Shown: positions 25,812 to 39,400 of the stretch, in pieces
Layout of the letters: each line of letters starts with the position of its first letter
How positions within the stretch are numbered: position 1 is the stretch's first letter
Source of the DNA: Fusarium oxysporum f. sp. lycopersici 4287
Lineage: Eukaryota > Ascomycota > Sordariomycetes > Hypocreales > Nectriaceae
Assembly: GCF_000149955.1 (NCBI RefSeq)
Contig: NC_030994.1
Location: forward strand, 2,285,071 to 2,349,070
Length of the DNA stretch: 64,000 bases
Direction of reading: 5' to 3'
Made by a program: the position numbers and the translations under genes
Notes under the pieces: model-generated
Told to the model about the DNA's origin: nothing
The model's database searches: none
What the model saw: the letters and a program-made list of their open reading frames with translations, nothing else

Positions 25812-27020
25812 AGGGGATCTGATAAGAGGATAATGAGAACTTAGGGTTATGAGAGACGAAATCAAGGTAATGGAGGATATTGCATGAAAGGGATATACAT
25901 AATGAGAACGGCTGTTGATTATTGAGGACAAGAGACAGAAATGAGGGTTTAAACATGAAATACCTACTGTAGGTAGAGATGATTGATGGTTCAGAGCAGA
26001 GCCTCAGGTAACACGGAGGAGAAGTACCAGGACTAAATGGCGCTAATATCCGTTATTAGTGGCTTGATGAGCTGCATCGTTCGTTGCTGGGGAGTTTCAC
26101 ATGGTTTAGAAAGCAATTTATTGGTCAGTTACATTTTGGTATGGGTATTGTACTTTGACCACTTTCAGCTCAGCTGTACGCAGAATATTTTGGGTTAAAG
26201 GAATTGCCAGCACGTCAAATGTTGCTGTTGGGGCTGTGTACGTCAGCNNNNNNNNNNNNNNNNNNNNNNNNNNNNNNNNNNNNNNNNNNNNNNNNNNNNN
26301 NNNNNNNNNNNNNNNNNNNNNNNNNNNNNNNNNNNNNNNNNNNNNNNTTATACTAGGCTGTAGGTCTTGACCATTCAGTATCATTGTATTGAATAACTTT
26401 CAAGTGTACTGTCCCGCGTGTAAGTGCTGGTTTGCCCAACCTCCTGTATCATCAGTCAACTCTCCTGCTGTCGATATCAGGGCAGACTGAGCAGCACATG
26501 TCATCAGACTCCAGTAACGTTACCGGGCAAGAGTAAATAAACAGCCCCAAATACCAACAGACTCGCCACTGGTCATTGATCGATCCTCTGAGACATCCTC
26601 AGTGGAATAATGCGATGTACCCCAGGATCACAGTGGACGTCCATTGGCACTAGCGGACCCTTGTTTCCAAATTTAGGTGCCCAAGTCATGCTCTAGCGTC
26701 GAAAAACGGAGGCTTAACAGAGGCTACCGACTCTTCCCATGTTCCCCTGTTTTCTTCCATGTCTCCATTTCCACCTACTTCTGCTTCTGCCTCTTCTTTT
26801 GCATCCTTACCTTCTAACTAATTCCTTCTTGGGTGCTATTCACTTTCGTTACTGGCCAACTCAGTCTAAAGTCTCTCGCTTGTCTTCTCTGACAGTTGGA
26901 ATCTATACCACTCCTACTATATTCGATCGTTGTCTTGGCATATCCCCTATTCCTCCACTGATCGACTCAACAATCCATCTTCAACACTTCGAATCATACA
27001 ACACTTAATAACTCGACATC
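25812..27020. other. intergenic containing an assembly gap
   Basis: No gene is supported. The 100-N gap at 26248-26347 means an unknown amount of sequence is absent, so a missing small gene cannot be excluded. The right end (26735-27020) is a C/T-rich leader. Confidence 0.5.
26248..26347. other. assembly gap (100 N)
   Basis: Exactly 100 N placeholder of unknown true length in intergenic DNA. Confidence 0.99.
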
Positions 27021-27437
27021 ATGCGTTTCACCAAGCACGTCCTCCCCATCGCCATCCTCCTCACCGGTGTCATCGCCGCCAAGGACGAGCAGTCTACCAC
27101 TGCCGTCGAAAAGGCCAAGGCTACCGACGACAAGGCCTCCGCGACTGCCGACGACTCCAAGACAGCGGACGCGACAGAGGAGGCTTCTGCAACTGCTACG
27201 GGCAAGGATGACAAGAAGGAGTCAAAGACCGACAAGTCCGATACCAAGTCTGCTACCAAGGAGAAGTCGGCTGCTTCTCAAACCACGGCTGATGGACCTA
27301 CGATTACCTGGGACCCTCCTGCTCCCAAGACCACGGTCCCTGATATCAACGCCGGTTCTCCCTCGCCCATGACTCCTGGTGTTGTTGTTCTGTCGTTGGT
27401 ACTCGGCATCACATCTCTCGGAATGGCTCTGCTATGA
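27021..27437 (+). CDS. small GPI-anchored-type cell wall protein
   Basis: This 138-residue protein has an N-terminal signal peptide (MRFTKHVLPIAILLTGVIAA), a hydrophilic centre made almost only of Lys, Asp, Thr, Ala and Ser, a short Pro-rich part (WDPPAPKTTVP) and a C-terminal hydrophobic tail (VVVLSLVLGITSLGMALL) preceded by small residues (INAGSPSP) suited to GPI attachment. No cysteines or N-glycosylation sites stand out. The composition suggests an O-mannosylated surface or wall protein; this is inference. The start follows a CT-rich leader, and codon use is strongly biased to C-ending codons, as in highly expressed genes. Confidence 0.75.
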   Translation: MRFTKHVLPIAILLTGVIAAKDEQSTTAVEKAKATDDKASATADDSKTADATEEASATATGKDDKKESKTDKSDTKSATKEKSAASQTTADGPTITWDPPAPKTTVPDINAGSPSPMTPGVVVLSLVLGITSLGMALL

Positions 27438-28681
27438 GAGTATCTGCCATCCTCCTTAGAGATCATTGCACATTTCAGCTTCTGCAATGGTTCTTCTCGG
27501 CAAGCGTTTTTGGTTGAACGGGGTTTGTTCATTTTATTTCACATGATTGTGGCGCTATACGGAATGTCAATGGCAACGGGGATTGTCGATTTTTATCTGG
27601 CCTGTAATTTGGTAGATGGACGCGTATGTTTGTGGCGCTCAGATAAGCCTCATTTGATTCGAAGAAGAAAAAAAAGATGGGAGATTGCGGAAGGAATGAA
27701 GAAGGTTATGGGAGAAAAAGTATCTGAATCCGCACTTGGATCTGGAAGAGCATTGCATTGGAGTAATACTGTCGATATAAGTAATTGGGTCAAAGTAAAA
27801 AGAACAATTTCTGGACTTTTTGATCTGCTGTCGCCGGAATGAAACCTCAGCTCCCCGTCCCTTATTCGTTTTAGAGCCAACCGTTCGTTAGCTGGGGCAT
27901 GGTCTCAAAAGCCATGACCTATCTGCATAAACGTGATTGTAGGGCGAGCATATATATCCTCATAGGTTGAGAAATAAGCCACGAATATCTGTTCAATGTT
28001 AGTATTTACCGTATTCATTGATTTTAGGTATCATCGAGGGTCCTGGAGCCAGAGAATTGGCATCTCATAATTCCCGATTCGAAGATACCGATGCTCCCTG
28101 GCCAATCACGGCATCTATAATCGACGTCATAACCCACCCTTTGTCCGCCCAATCACTTGACCCCTCCCCCTCATTCCTCTGAGTACAGCTCTCCAATCGC
28201 ACGGTTCCAGCGCCTGTTGTACCTGTGCTGTAGGGGGTTTTCAGCAGGTTCACGGCGCACCGTGCCTTAAGCTGTGCTAACTGGAGGTGGGAAGTCGCAA
28301 TGCATGTCTTGCATTCATTCCTCCTGCCCAGCCCAACCAACAGAGCGAAGCTGAACTGGCGATAATACACTTTTTCCCACACTCAATTTCCCACGTCCTT
28401 TTCTCTTTCTTACAACAATCGCCGATATTCGAGCAGAATCAAGTCATCACCGGCGATAGTGTCACGCGATAGTCCTCAGCGTATTCTCCGCCTGACATCA
28501 ACAGGCGCCCAACTTCCTGAGCCGCCGTTGACGGCGAAACCCTCGATACCTGACGTCGCCTCATATCATCGCATCTACGTCTACTTCTACGACCATCCCG
28601 ACTCGAAGCTCTTAAGCAAAGACAATACCCTTTGCTTTTCAATCAGACATCCTCTCACTACCGAAACGACCTACCGTCATC
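27438..28681. other. intergenic
   Basis: No gene is supported. The frame open at 27510-27842 overlaps the 3' flank of the preceding gene and has no coding character. From 28380 to 28681 is the C/T-rich leader of the next gene. Confidence 0.5.
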
Positions 28682-29894
28682 ATGGCGCAGACGCAGCCCC
28701 CCACCTTCATCAACCTCCCGCCTCCCACCTCCAGACCAGAGACCCCCTCTGAGATGCCGTGTGTTCTTCCTTGCTCCTAACATTGCCTATCGTTTGATGC
28801 GATGTCTCTGCTTCCCTTAAAACTTGTTTGCTGACATCGTTGTCCGTCTCAGAGGCACTCCTACGAGCACCACTACCTCGCTTTCCGCCCTATCTACCAC
28901 TGCGATCAAAGATGGTCATCGCGGCCACTTCCCACAGGGTCCTCTCAGTCGCGGACACCAACATAACCCTTCCACCCAAAGCCTCGAGGCTGAACGTGCC
29001 GACCGAATTTCCCGACTCGCTGGTCTCGAGCGAGTTTCAACCCTTCGGGCACCTCCTCAAGCGAACGCCCAAGGAACATCATCTCCCTCGCCTCAGACCA
29101 CGCCAACCTCTACAACTGGGTTTCCGCCCAACTACCCTGCTACACAGCACCTGACACCTGCATATTTCGATAGCAATGGCCAGCCTGTCGCCGTGACCAA
29201 GATGAGTACTGTCGGCACGGCCAGCGCAACTGAGAGCCATGTTGGCGATGGCGATGATACGCGCACAACTGCTGGCGAACACGATGAAGACATGTTTAGT
29301 ACCGATACCAACTACCGTGAAGCCGAGTCAGTCGCAAGCATGGGTGGCTATCCCGACGCTATGGATGAGGACCTCGATGGTGCCAATGCTCGTTCTGTGG
29401 CTGGTTATGACGATCGCATGAGCGATGACGGCTCTGCCTCTCTCGTTGGGTTTGGTGAGGGTGCGGGCAGTACCGTATCTGGGCCCATTTATCATCGTCG
29501 AACGGCTCCCCAAGCTTGGGGTCTTGAAAGAACCAATTCGGGTCTGAGCGACGCCCGGCGGGAGCGTGACACTCATATGGGCGGTGACACGCCTGTGAGT
29601 GTGTCTGCCCTCCAGGAGCGCCGGGACGCTCGCATGATGGACGGTGTCGCGACTGATCCGAATCCAGGCCAAGCACCAGAGAACGACTCTTTTGTTGACA
29701 CAACCTTCCGAGGCCCTGTCTCTGCGTCGCAACCTCAATCACAAACTGCTGCTGCTCAGGAGGCGGCAGAGCGTATTGTCCAGAGGTTGGACAGAGGTGA
29801 GACAAGGGCGCCTGCTTCGGGTCTTGTAGGACCTGGGCGGGGTGACGAGCCTTTGGGCAAGTTCTACTTTGAAGGCGAGAAGCGTGATGATTAG
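28682..29894 (+). CDS. uncharacterised disordered acidic protein
   Basis: Two exons, 28682-28758 and 28853-29894, give 372 residues starting MAQTQPPTFINLPPPTSRP. The intron has a TGCTGAC branch site and a CTCAG acceptor, and joins the frames so that the Thr/Ser-rich segment TPTSTTTSLS follows the Pro-rich start. A predicted helix (SLEAERADRISRLAGLERVS) stands near residue 60, and acidic and Met-Asp-rich stretches fill the middle. No catalytic domain, signal or membrane segment is visible. The start codon context (ATCATGG) is good. I have the impression that the N-terminal part is conserved among filamentous ascomycetes, but I cannot name the family. Confidence 0.75.
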
Positions 29895-31075
29895 AGAGGC
29901 TATTATATCAAAAGAGATATCCCAGCTGAGCCTTCATCTGCAAGGGTGGGGATGACTCCAGAGCTGGATTGAAGGACGCTGCTAGGCACGGCGAACTTGA
30001 GAGATATGGTCATATTTCTCATGCTGTGCTCGTCCTCAGAAGGAGTTTCTATGTTGTTTAGATTATATGCGCACGCATTGCTGTTCCGCCAGTTTATGTT
30101 TACATGTTGATATTTCGTTGGGGCCCCCCATCTTGAGATGAGCTCAGGGCAGTTTGTAATAAAGGCCGTTTATGCTGTACAAACACGTCCTTTTCAGCCA
30201 TTGACTTTAGTACCTGTGTACAGAGTATTTTGTTTCTCTTGCGAATATGTCACGATGCAATCGGGGTTTGATTGGACGTTGAATGGTCTTCCAACGTTGC
30301 CGAGGTCAATTTAGATCCTGGCACGTTGCTTCATGTTATTGTGGTCAAAGCCAAAGCATACTGTATTATCAGCATGCCCGTTGTACCTGGTCTCTAAATA
30401 TGACGCCGCTATCTATTCGCCTCAAATTGTGTGACCATGCTCCGTGCACTTCATTTGGCAGATATCATGAAACTAAAATAGCGGGAAAGAATGGCGTCGG
30501 CCATGGCTTCATCACTCTCTGCCTCAAAACCATCGCTCGTTCTGTAAGTGCATCTGGCCAGAGATAAACGCCAGTCCCATCAAAAAGGTGAACCTAGTCT
30601 TGGAGCGGGCTAATCGCAACGCTCCTCTCAGACAAATGCCATCCAAAGCGTTCAATGAAACAACCATGGGCCTACATGAAGGCATACTTGAGGGAAAAGG
30701 AAACCAAACGGTGAACGATACAGAACCCATGTGACTTCTTGCGTCGTAATGCCTCGGTGATGAATTGATAAGATGATGATCTAGGCTTGGGTGCTGAAAC
30801 ACCAGACCTCATCTTTTTCCAGCTCCCGTCTCAGATATATGCGCAAGCTGCCATTTCGGGCGCTAATGAATTCTCAGAGACCTCGGAGCTGCAGGAAGAA
30901 AAGCAACAACAATAACAGACTGGTATACTGTCATAAACTTGGCTCTGTAAACATTATATGCATAAATGAAAAGCTGTACCATGTGGTAACGATCTGGAGA
31001 ACTCCAGTGTTGTGGTATATATGGTGACGCAAATTTGAATATGACGAATGATTATTCGCATGCTGTCGGATAAGT
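29895..31075. other. intergenic between convergent genes
   Basis: Only 3' flanking sequence of the two converging genes can be proposed; no RNA gene or repeat is recognised. Confidence 0.5.
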
Positions 31076-33474
31076 TCATGCGCAGGAGAAATCAAGACGC
31101 ATTCGTCGAACAACGCCTTGCCAGTCCCATACAGACACCCAGTCACCCTGATCCATGCAAGCCCAAACCTTTTCTAGGAGTTCCATGACACGTTCGCAGT
31201 TCCGTAGGCCTGTATATCCGCGAACAGCTCTTACTGCAGTGCGTATGCGTTCCTGCTGGGCTGGCTCAAAGCAAGCAGTGCCAATAACTAGACAGGGGAT
31301 AAGTAGCAGGGTCTGGGAGGGGTCAGAAGGCTTGAATGACTCCAAAATAGTGAGAGACTCTTCGACGGCGAGCGTGATTCGTCGGTCGTGATATGCTGGC
31401 CTTCTGGAAGGTGGGGGTGAAGATGCCCTCTCTTGGCATGTTGATGAGTCTTGTTCATGCATGGAATTTGTCCTCGAAGGGTTGCGAGATGTTGGACAGC
31501 TACTGGCCATGTGAACATCAGTAGCCCCAGTGGCACCGTTGCCCCTTGATACTGTGGCCATCATCGAAGCTCGTCTGGGTGGTGGTGGCGGAGGAGCAAC
31601 AGTAGTTGAGGCCGAGATGGGCAAGGTGCTGAACGTCGAACGGCGCATCGAGGAGACTGAAGGTGGGTAGATCGTCCGGAAAAGATACACCCACATCATC
31701 TGCTTGTAGAGCAGTCCGACTCGGTCACGGCTGTCACCCCATGGCCAGTTTGGTGTCCACTCGCGAATGGCCGCGTCAATCTCAGCAGCCTGGTACAAGC
31801 TGGTGTAGTCCACCACTGGGTCAACACCAGCAGAAATGTTGGCTCGGATCGTGTTTCGAATAGTCGTGATCTGAGATAGATACTGGAAGAGGCCATCACC
31901 AACACCTATCAAACGGGGAGGCTGTATCGGTGCTACAGGCTCCCAATCTTCAGACGACAGTCTGGCTGTCATATTCTCAGGGTGCCAGAATAAGTCATCG
32001 GCAAAGATGTGGTACTGGAAGAACTCGGTAATGAAAGTATATAAAGCAGGGTCCTCAGGGGGTGAGTGTTGAATCAGAGTCTGGTAAGCTTGGAGGTGCA
32101 CACGATGTTCACCTCGAGGGTTTCCATCGGCTCTCGTCTGAAGAAGCAAGCAAAGCATTTGTCCATATCTTGCAGAAAGAATGGTCTTGTACTCGGGATC
32201 GTCTTTGTCCAATGGCCGTCCCATATCCTCGTACAGTCGCTTCATGGACTCGTCGTGGTGATAGTCGGCGCGTTGTTGCAACGCCTCCCGGTTGGACTGA
32301 GGATGGTCGGCTAATAACTTGGCACCATACGGTGTATCCCAGTCGATGTGCTTGCTGCTGACTGCCAGAATAGAGTGCATGAGGCCTTGGTGTTCATTGG
32401 CGAGGTGAAGGATGATGTCTTTGAAGGCATTTCTGGCCTCTCCTTCAACTGTTAAGACATTGCTCAGATGGGTAATATAATGTTTCCAAAAGACCTTATC
32501 CTCGACAGTCTCGACACCATGGAAGATTGGTTGCATAGTAATGATTGGAAGGGCCTCCTGGCGTAAACGCTCTGGTGCGATAATTAGATGGATGTGTCGG
32601 TATTTCATCAAAGGAAACGTACCCTCTTCGGCCTTTTCTTTGCCGCTCTTCCATATCTGTTTTTCGTGGTAGCCCTCGCATACCACAGCGTTCTTCTCGC
32701 AATTCATGCCTAGAAACAAATGATTAGAATCTTGCATATCTCAAGTGAATGATCCGGTTCGTACATCGAGGTTTCTACTTTATATTAGCCTTCTGTCCAC
32801 AGCTCAAGAACTACAAAGCACCAGACATGGCAGGGAGAATACTAGCTGGTATGATATTCCCCCTTGTTCTGTGACAGGTCTAACGCCTTCATGAAATCAC
32901 TTACCGCTTCATCACATTTCTTCTTGCGCTTTCGGCAGGTAATGCAACCAGTCTTTGATCGACCCTTGGTCACTTTACTTGCGCTCACTGCCGTGGTCAA
33001 TGGGTGTTTCCTTGGTCTTCCTCGTGGTCGTTTCGGTTTCGGATCTATCTTGGCGGAGTCCATTGAGGCTGGCGCCAGGGGGGCGGCTTTAAGATCGTCC
33101 ATGTTAAGATCATCTTCAACCGGCTCCAGCTTCGGAATGGTGAGAATATCGTCCGAGCCTTGCTCCCAATTATTGTCCATTTCAACATCGTCTCGGTCGA
33201 CATAGTCCGTACTCCAAGAATCGGCGCAGGACGAGGAAGCTGAATGTACCATCGTCGGGGCAGAAGAATTGTCCAATCCTGCGCTCAACGGTGAAATTTG
33301 GCCGGGCTGTAGTTGATTTGCTGCTGCTGCTGCTGAAGACATCCACAAAGAGTCCATTGGTAAAGGTGATGGTGGCATCATGTTGTTTCGGCCTTCGGAG
33401 GATATGCTATGGTTGTCGCACCAAGCCAGGTTTCGTTCAGACTGCGAAAATGCAAATGAACTTTCGATAGCCAT
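31076..33474 (-). CDS. AT-hook plus Zn2Cys6 transcription factor with 10-nt microexon
   Basis: Exons 33474-32905, 32774-32765 and 32709-31076 give 737 residues. Residues about 145-155 (KRPRGRPRKHP) are an AT-hook, followed by a Zn2Cys6 cluster: TGCITCRKRKKKC in exon 1, DEA, then KPR plus the fourth cysteine made by the 10-base exon, then MNCEKNAVVC in exon 3. Only this splice gives all six cysteines with spacing 2-6-6-2-6 and the conserved Lys-Pro of the loop. The rest is a long helical region like the fungal-specific transcription factor domain 2, with a Pro-rich insert, including a run of six prolines (near 31575-31590). It binds DNA in the nucleus as a pathway regulator; targets are unknown. 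The zinc cluster reminds me of Neurospora acr-2, but I am not sure. The gene faces a 7.5-kb stretch without genes. Confidence 0.88.
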
Positions 33475-36400
33475 CTAAGTGGATGAACATGCCCCGGACA
33501 AGAGTTGAGAGAAAGACGTTTTGTGCCGACTGTCCCAGAGCCGGCGGTAAAGACTTAGATAGACAACTAGGTAGCCCGATCGAATATGGTACGGTATGTA
33601 TAGGCACAGCACAGTCTATGGAAGCTGGACGTGACGACTCAGCATGAAGCTGTGGAGACTAGAGGGTGGTGGCGGTGGACGTTAGACTGGACTAGCTATC
33701 GACGCCAACACACCAACGGTTGATCGAAGCTCTTTAGTCGCCCAGAACAGGCGACGGTTCGAAAATCGCAAGATGAAAGGGAGGGAAAGGTGAGGAGAAT
33801 GGAGGGGCTACAGTATGTGGGTGGAGAGGTGTTATTTGGGAGTCAAGGTATGGAGGAGTTTTGAGATTCAGCACTGGAACCCTTCTGCAGTCTGTCGACT
33901 CCATCTCCCCACAGTTATCATAGCCTAGCAATGAGGTTGGCCTCATGGTCAAGGTGAGAGAGCCCACAGGGGCTTTGGTACACTTGGTACATAACCTTCA
34001 ACACCCATGTGCCGTTCGGTCCCCCCAGGGATCCTTTCAGGCCGCTCGACGATGCCATCGATGGTCTCCTACAGACCCTGTCATGCCAGGGCCAGCTGCT
34101 GGGGGGCTAGGTCGGCTAGTTCAGTAGCTTAGGACGACCATGATGAATGAGACGTGAAGGATACTCTAAGCCTTGGCGGATGTCTCCACCAAAGCCTTGA
34201 TGGGGGACATGGACATGGCGTATTTAGATATCCACCCTCCATAGATTTAGCGTCTTCAGGGCCCTGCCAGAGATACTTCAGGGTACGCAAACCAGCCAAA
34301 GCAGCCCAGCCTAAGTGGGACGTTTCCCGTCTGGACTGCTCAGGACTCAGGTTTGGTTAAGGTGGTGCATACAATGTCGTGCTATAAATGTTAGCAAATG
34401 TCTGGGATACGAGAGCAAGATCATGGCGAGGTAGAACGTGCAGTGCCTAGAATTAGGGGAAGGGCCTCGATGAAGCAGACATCTCGATCAGCTTGATATC
34501 TCTCCTCCATTTCGGAGGCCAATCAATGGTAATGAGTCGTGTCTATGCCCGTATTGTATGCGACAAGTGGAGTAACGTCCATGTATGGTTCGACAACGTT
34601 GATCTGTCTTTGAAAGTCACACGACAAAGTATCAACCAACTTTGGAGTAAAGAAAATCCAAGTCTGCAACGGGCGACGTTGCAACGCTGCTGTAGCATGA
34701 TATCACTTCAAGTCCCCTGTGTTTGTAAATTCCCGTTAGGCGGTATTCGTTGCTAGTGCTTTTTCACACTTTATCGCGCAACCAACCGATGCTGCTTTGC
34801 GTAATGATCATGGTAATGGTATAGTTCGCTTGAATCGCTCAGTCAGGCTGTGTTGAGTGTTGAGGCCGCAATTGGGATTACAAGACTATTCGGCTGTGCA
34901 CCATGATTGACTTTGGGCATCAAGTGAAGAAAATTCAGTCAGCGGGCAAGGTACTGTAGGATTCTCAACAAAGAGGTTGTGGTGACGGAAAATGCGAGTC
35001 GGTTGGATAAAGACGATGGTGTTGACAGCGGATGAATGGAATAGGAAAGGCGCTTCTGCACTATATCGGCATCTGTCTCAAATTTCATTCCTCAAAGAGG
35101 TCAGTCACGATGCAGATCAGCCTTTACTGCCCATCTGAGAAGGCACCTTCCTCCACGAAGGCCGATGACAGAAAGTGTACAATCTGATCGAGTAGGCCCG
35201 GCCTAGGCAGGTACGCTACTCCGTCCTTCCAGCCCAACTGACATCCAACTCCGAATGATTTTCCTTAGTATCCGTACCTTATCCTTTCAACTCACATTAA
35301 AAGCTTCTTTAACCAAAATCCGGACTTTTTATCAAATCCCCTATATTTTTGCTACACCAACCAGCATCATGCCTGTCTCTCTTTGATGGCTTTTCCAACA
35401 GAAAGCCTCATGTTGGCTGGAGAGATCTAGACCGTCAGCCCGCTATGCGCTGCACCATCATTCTCCCTCCTGCAGAATATATGCAGAAACATCCATAGCG
35501 GCCACTTCTAACTCGTCCGTTTATCACTAGCATCAACTACTGCTGTCCTTTTCTGCCTGGCGGAGGCACTACTCTGAATGGAACGTCCGCACCTGATAAA
35601 CCTCAATCACCCCTTTTCCATCGAGACCAAGCTGACTGACATGGTATTCCCATGGCGCTATTACCTTGTAACCTCTTCCATCTGCATCGCACTACTGCAA
35701 TGTATTGCTAGCGCATATGTGCATTGCTTCTGGGGACTGGAAATCGACGGCCCAGGTCAGTCCACAACTGTTGGAGCTCTGAAGCTCTAGACAAGAGAAG
35801 TTGCGTTAACTGCTCGGCTGCTTCGAAAACTCGAAGAAGTTCATAGCCTCCCTGGACATGAGTTCACCAGTAGCCTCCCAGCCACGCGAAAACTCTAGTT
35901 TCAATATCAACTCAACCTTCTTCTTACTTCTTCACCAATTGACTCTCCAACATGGTACGTGCCCTGTAGCCGAACGGGTAGGGGTAAGACCAGCTCGCAT
36001 CCTCCGCAGCCAACCGCCTCCTCACGGACCCTCAGGTGATCAAGGCATACTTTCTCTCTGAGACAATGCCTGTCTAGGTTGGTCGATCATTACGACTAAA
36101 TTTGTCTGCCATTTCGACGAGTTGTCCTAACTCGGCCATCACGGATGGCCCACTCGTTGGTTGATCACGATACGTATTCAACTCTTCAAAGCGATTCAGA
36201 ACCCTGGGCTCGAGAGACTCGAGGCTTTGACAACTTCGCTAAGATGCCGGCCCGCCGGTCTACCCCCACGTCAGCTCGCAAGATTTAACCCCGAATAGGA
36301 CGCAGTTTCCATGATTATCGACTGCCAGGCGATGAGAGCCAGAAAATTTGAACTCTATTGGGGCCATCTACCACTCATAACACAATGTTCATTGTTTATG

Positions 36401-39400
36401 TTTGCTTTTTCTGCTCACATTGCGGGGGACACAGCCAAGAGCGCGACCCCTGGTTCTTATGTTGACATGGAGCTCATGAACCTTGGCTCTCAAGTACATC
36501 CTCGCCCAGTGTGTCCATACTGAACCTTAGAAGTGGTGTTGTGGTTAGATATTTTGGCTGTCGTTGCTTTACAGAAATGCGGCATCACAGGCTCTTTTTT
36601 ACTATGCACAGCTATGTAGTCTTTGGCTACTGAAGTTGATTACACACCCGAAGTATTACTTTGACAGAAGATTTTGGAATTGGTCTTTACCATTCGAAAT
36701 CCGGAACCTCTCTCTTGCGAAACGCACATAAACTGGTCTGCTCTTTCTTTGAAGAGTATCTCAGATATGTGTAGTCAGCATCATTCGGATTCCCCAAAAC
36801 AGTAACCCCTGGTCAGCTCCGGGGCATGCTCATCTACCATTTGGCAAGACTTGGAAGCCACAACGGTTTCATCGCTAATTTTAATCACTACGCGCAACAT
36901 GTCTCAGCTAATTCTACCAAGCTGATACCATGTACTAACTATATAGGAGATGGCCAAGCATTACACATTGGTGGTCGCCCTCGGTCTCCGCATCAATCAA
37001 GCTGATGTTCTCTTGAGATCACATACTGATGTTGGCAGTTAGCTGATAGAGAGCAATATCCAACGACCTTGAGGCCAAGGATGTCGTCGTCATTCCTCTT
37101 CAGGTTTAGCTGGTCTGGAGCTAAAAGCTCCCATGAAAGCCTTGAGTGGGTTGCTGACACACAGCGGTACTTCGAGGTACTTCAAGTTGTTTTATATCAT
37201 AATAGATCAACCTCTCATTGGACGTGCAATTGAACTTCAAGAGGTCAACTCCAATTCAGCGTTCGGCGGCATCTATGAATAGTCTATCGCTTCAAACCGA
37301 GCATTCCGCTTCTCAGCTGCATCTCACACCGCCCCTGCTCCTGGTATGTGAACCAGTTGCCATTAAATATTGCCCGACAATTGAGTTCGATGGTGCGCCG
37401 GCCCACGCGCGGTCCGTTAATGGAGTCCCGTCTTTTCCCTAGGCTGAAGGTTGGGCAGATGAATGGAACCAACCATATCGGTAGGAGTCAGGAGAAACAT
37501 GCGCATCTGGAAGATTAAAGACGTCATCGCCGACACCAGTTGTTGGTTCTAAAATAAGGGACTTATATTTGGCTCGTCACAATCGGCCAATGACTTCCCG
37601 ACTTTACAGTTTGATGTGCTCTGTAAGCTAGTCACGGCGGATAGAATATCACTCTCAACGAAGAGTCCCTGGCATCTTTGCTGTCGACTGCGACCAGGCC
37701 GGAAATGTTTTTTTTTCTTCATGGAGAAGCATGAGCACCTGCAGCTTTGACATACATGAAGTTGTATCGTGTCTAGCTTAGTGTAGTCCAGGTACTGCTC
37801 GTACTACTGTACTGTCGTGCAGTATCTGCCCGACCTAGGCGAATCCATCGTGAGAGGACCCTGGCGATCCCACATTGACCACCTGAAATACCCAAACACC
37901 AGTGACTTTCAACCCTGTTGGGCTCACTAACAGACCACCACCTGAGCTGGACTGGGGGGGTTTTATTTCCAGGACCAAAGAGCTCAGCTCGTCAGCAAGC
38001 GCGCGGGTCAAGTAGGCTAGAACATCTGGAGCTGGAGGCGGGTCTGCCTGAGCGCAAGATTATGCTCGTCCTCTAAATTACTCCACCAAAAGCGCAGCCA
38101 TCATCAACTGACACATTTCGTTTGGCGCTTGAAGTCCACTGGACCCGACCAAGTGGTCTGTGCCATTTTGGCACGCTTTTTGTCACGGATTTAAGCCAAC
38201 ATGGAGACTACCCTATGCTGTGCCCGTGCGAATAGAATCCCCCTAGAAGGAGGTTCAGGTCACCTAGTCGTTAGCAGATCTCCCATTATCGGGCCGGCAC
38301 AGATCTTCACGAATCGAAGTCCAGATATGCGGTGAACTGGGCCATTACTAGACCGAACACAGGGTGTGAAGAATGTGGTTGTGAAAACCATGGAGCAACT
38401 CTGGGCATGGCTTCAGTGGGAGCTATGAACTCGGAGGGCCTCCAGTGCTGGCCATGTGAGGAAGATTCGACGATTCATGATACGATGGATAACAACCTTT
38501 GCCTGTTTCTCAGTCTTGGGTATCACCGGTTGTTTCTTCAGACAGGCATGGATGGTGTAAGCCAGCCAGCCAGCCTTCTGACTCTATCTGCATTTCAAGC
38601 AAGTGAAAACTGGGGTCAGGCTGAATACTCCAGCCCGACAGAAACGAACAAAGCCATACGTTGTTCGGGATTAACACAACAGACAAGATCAGGGCATGCA
38701 CGGACTATGATTTTCAATGCGCCAACCACGGTTTGCATCCCTGAGCTGGGCTGGGCTGGGCTGGGCTGGCTCGCGCTTGGTCTGATATTCGCAAAGCTTT
38801 TGGTGTGGAGAGTCCATGATACTCCATGACTAGTATTCAGGAGGCGAGATCCTGGAATGTGTCTGCCTCATATTGGAAAGCACATGTCTAAGTCTGGCCG
38901 ATCGTTGCGTTAGCGGACGTGGAGTCGTGGACGTGGACGGCGTTTCCTTTCGTCCAGCCCTACTGATTGCGACCGGAGCAAATAGTCCAATTCCATTAGA
39001 ACCCGACAAAACTCTGATGTGTCAGGCGTTTAGACGTCTTCTCGAAGCGTGGCTTCAGAGACCGGCTCGATGCAGTTTAATTACACCACAGTACGGTACA
39101 GATTATACTGAATCAGGCTATTTGTTTCATCTACCATTCTTGGTCAAGTATGAGGGCTCTTGCCGGAGCATGCTGCCATTACCCCAGGAGTCAAAAGCGT
39201 TGACGATACGACATTGGCTATCCTAAAAGAAAGTCCAAGGGAGAGTCAAAAACGTGGTGCCTCGGGGGTTAGCCGAAAACCGAGACCTAGACCTTTGGAC
39301 TGCGTAGATACGAGTGTATGCTATCTTGGTGTCTTTCCTATACCAATACATGCAATACCCGTACCCCAGACTCACTCACGGGCTGGGGGGTGACTGACTG

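Noticed and set aside
27510..27842. 110-codon plus-strand frame after the GPI-type protein
   Set aside because: It lies in the 3' flank, is rich in Lys/Arg without pattern, and has no leader or motif.
32785..32811. Alternative 10-nt microexon TTCTTGAGCT (32810-32801) in the zinc-finger gene
   Set aside because: It also keeps the frame and the cysteine count, but lacks the Lys-Pro of the loop that the chosen exon supplies.
38332..38829. 165-codon plus-strand frame in the gene-poor region
   Set aside because: The residue mix is random-like, it includes the CTGGG repeat, and no promoter-like leader precedes it.
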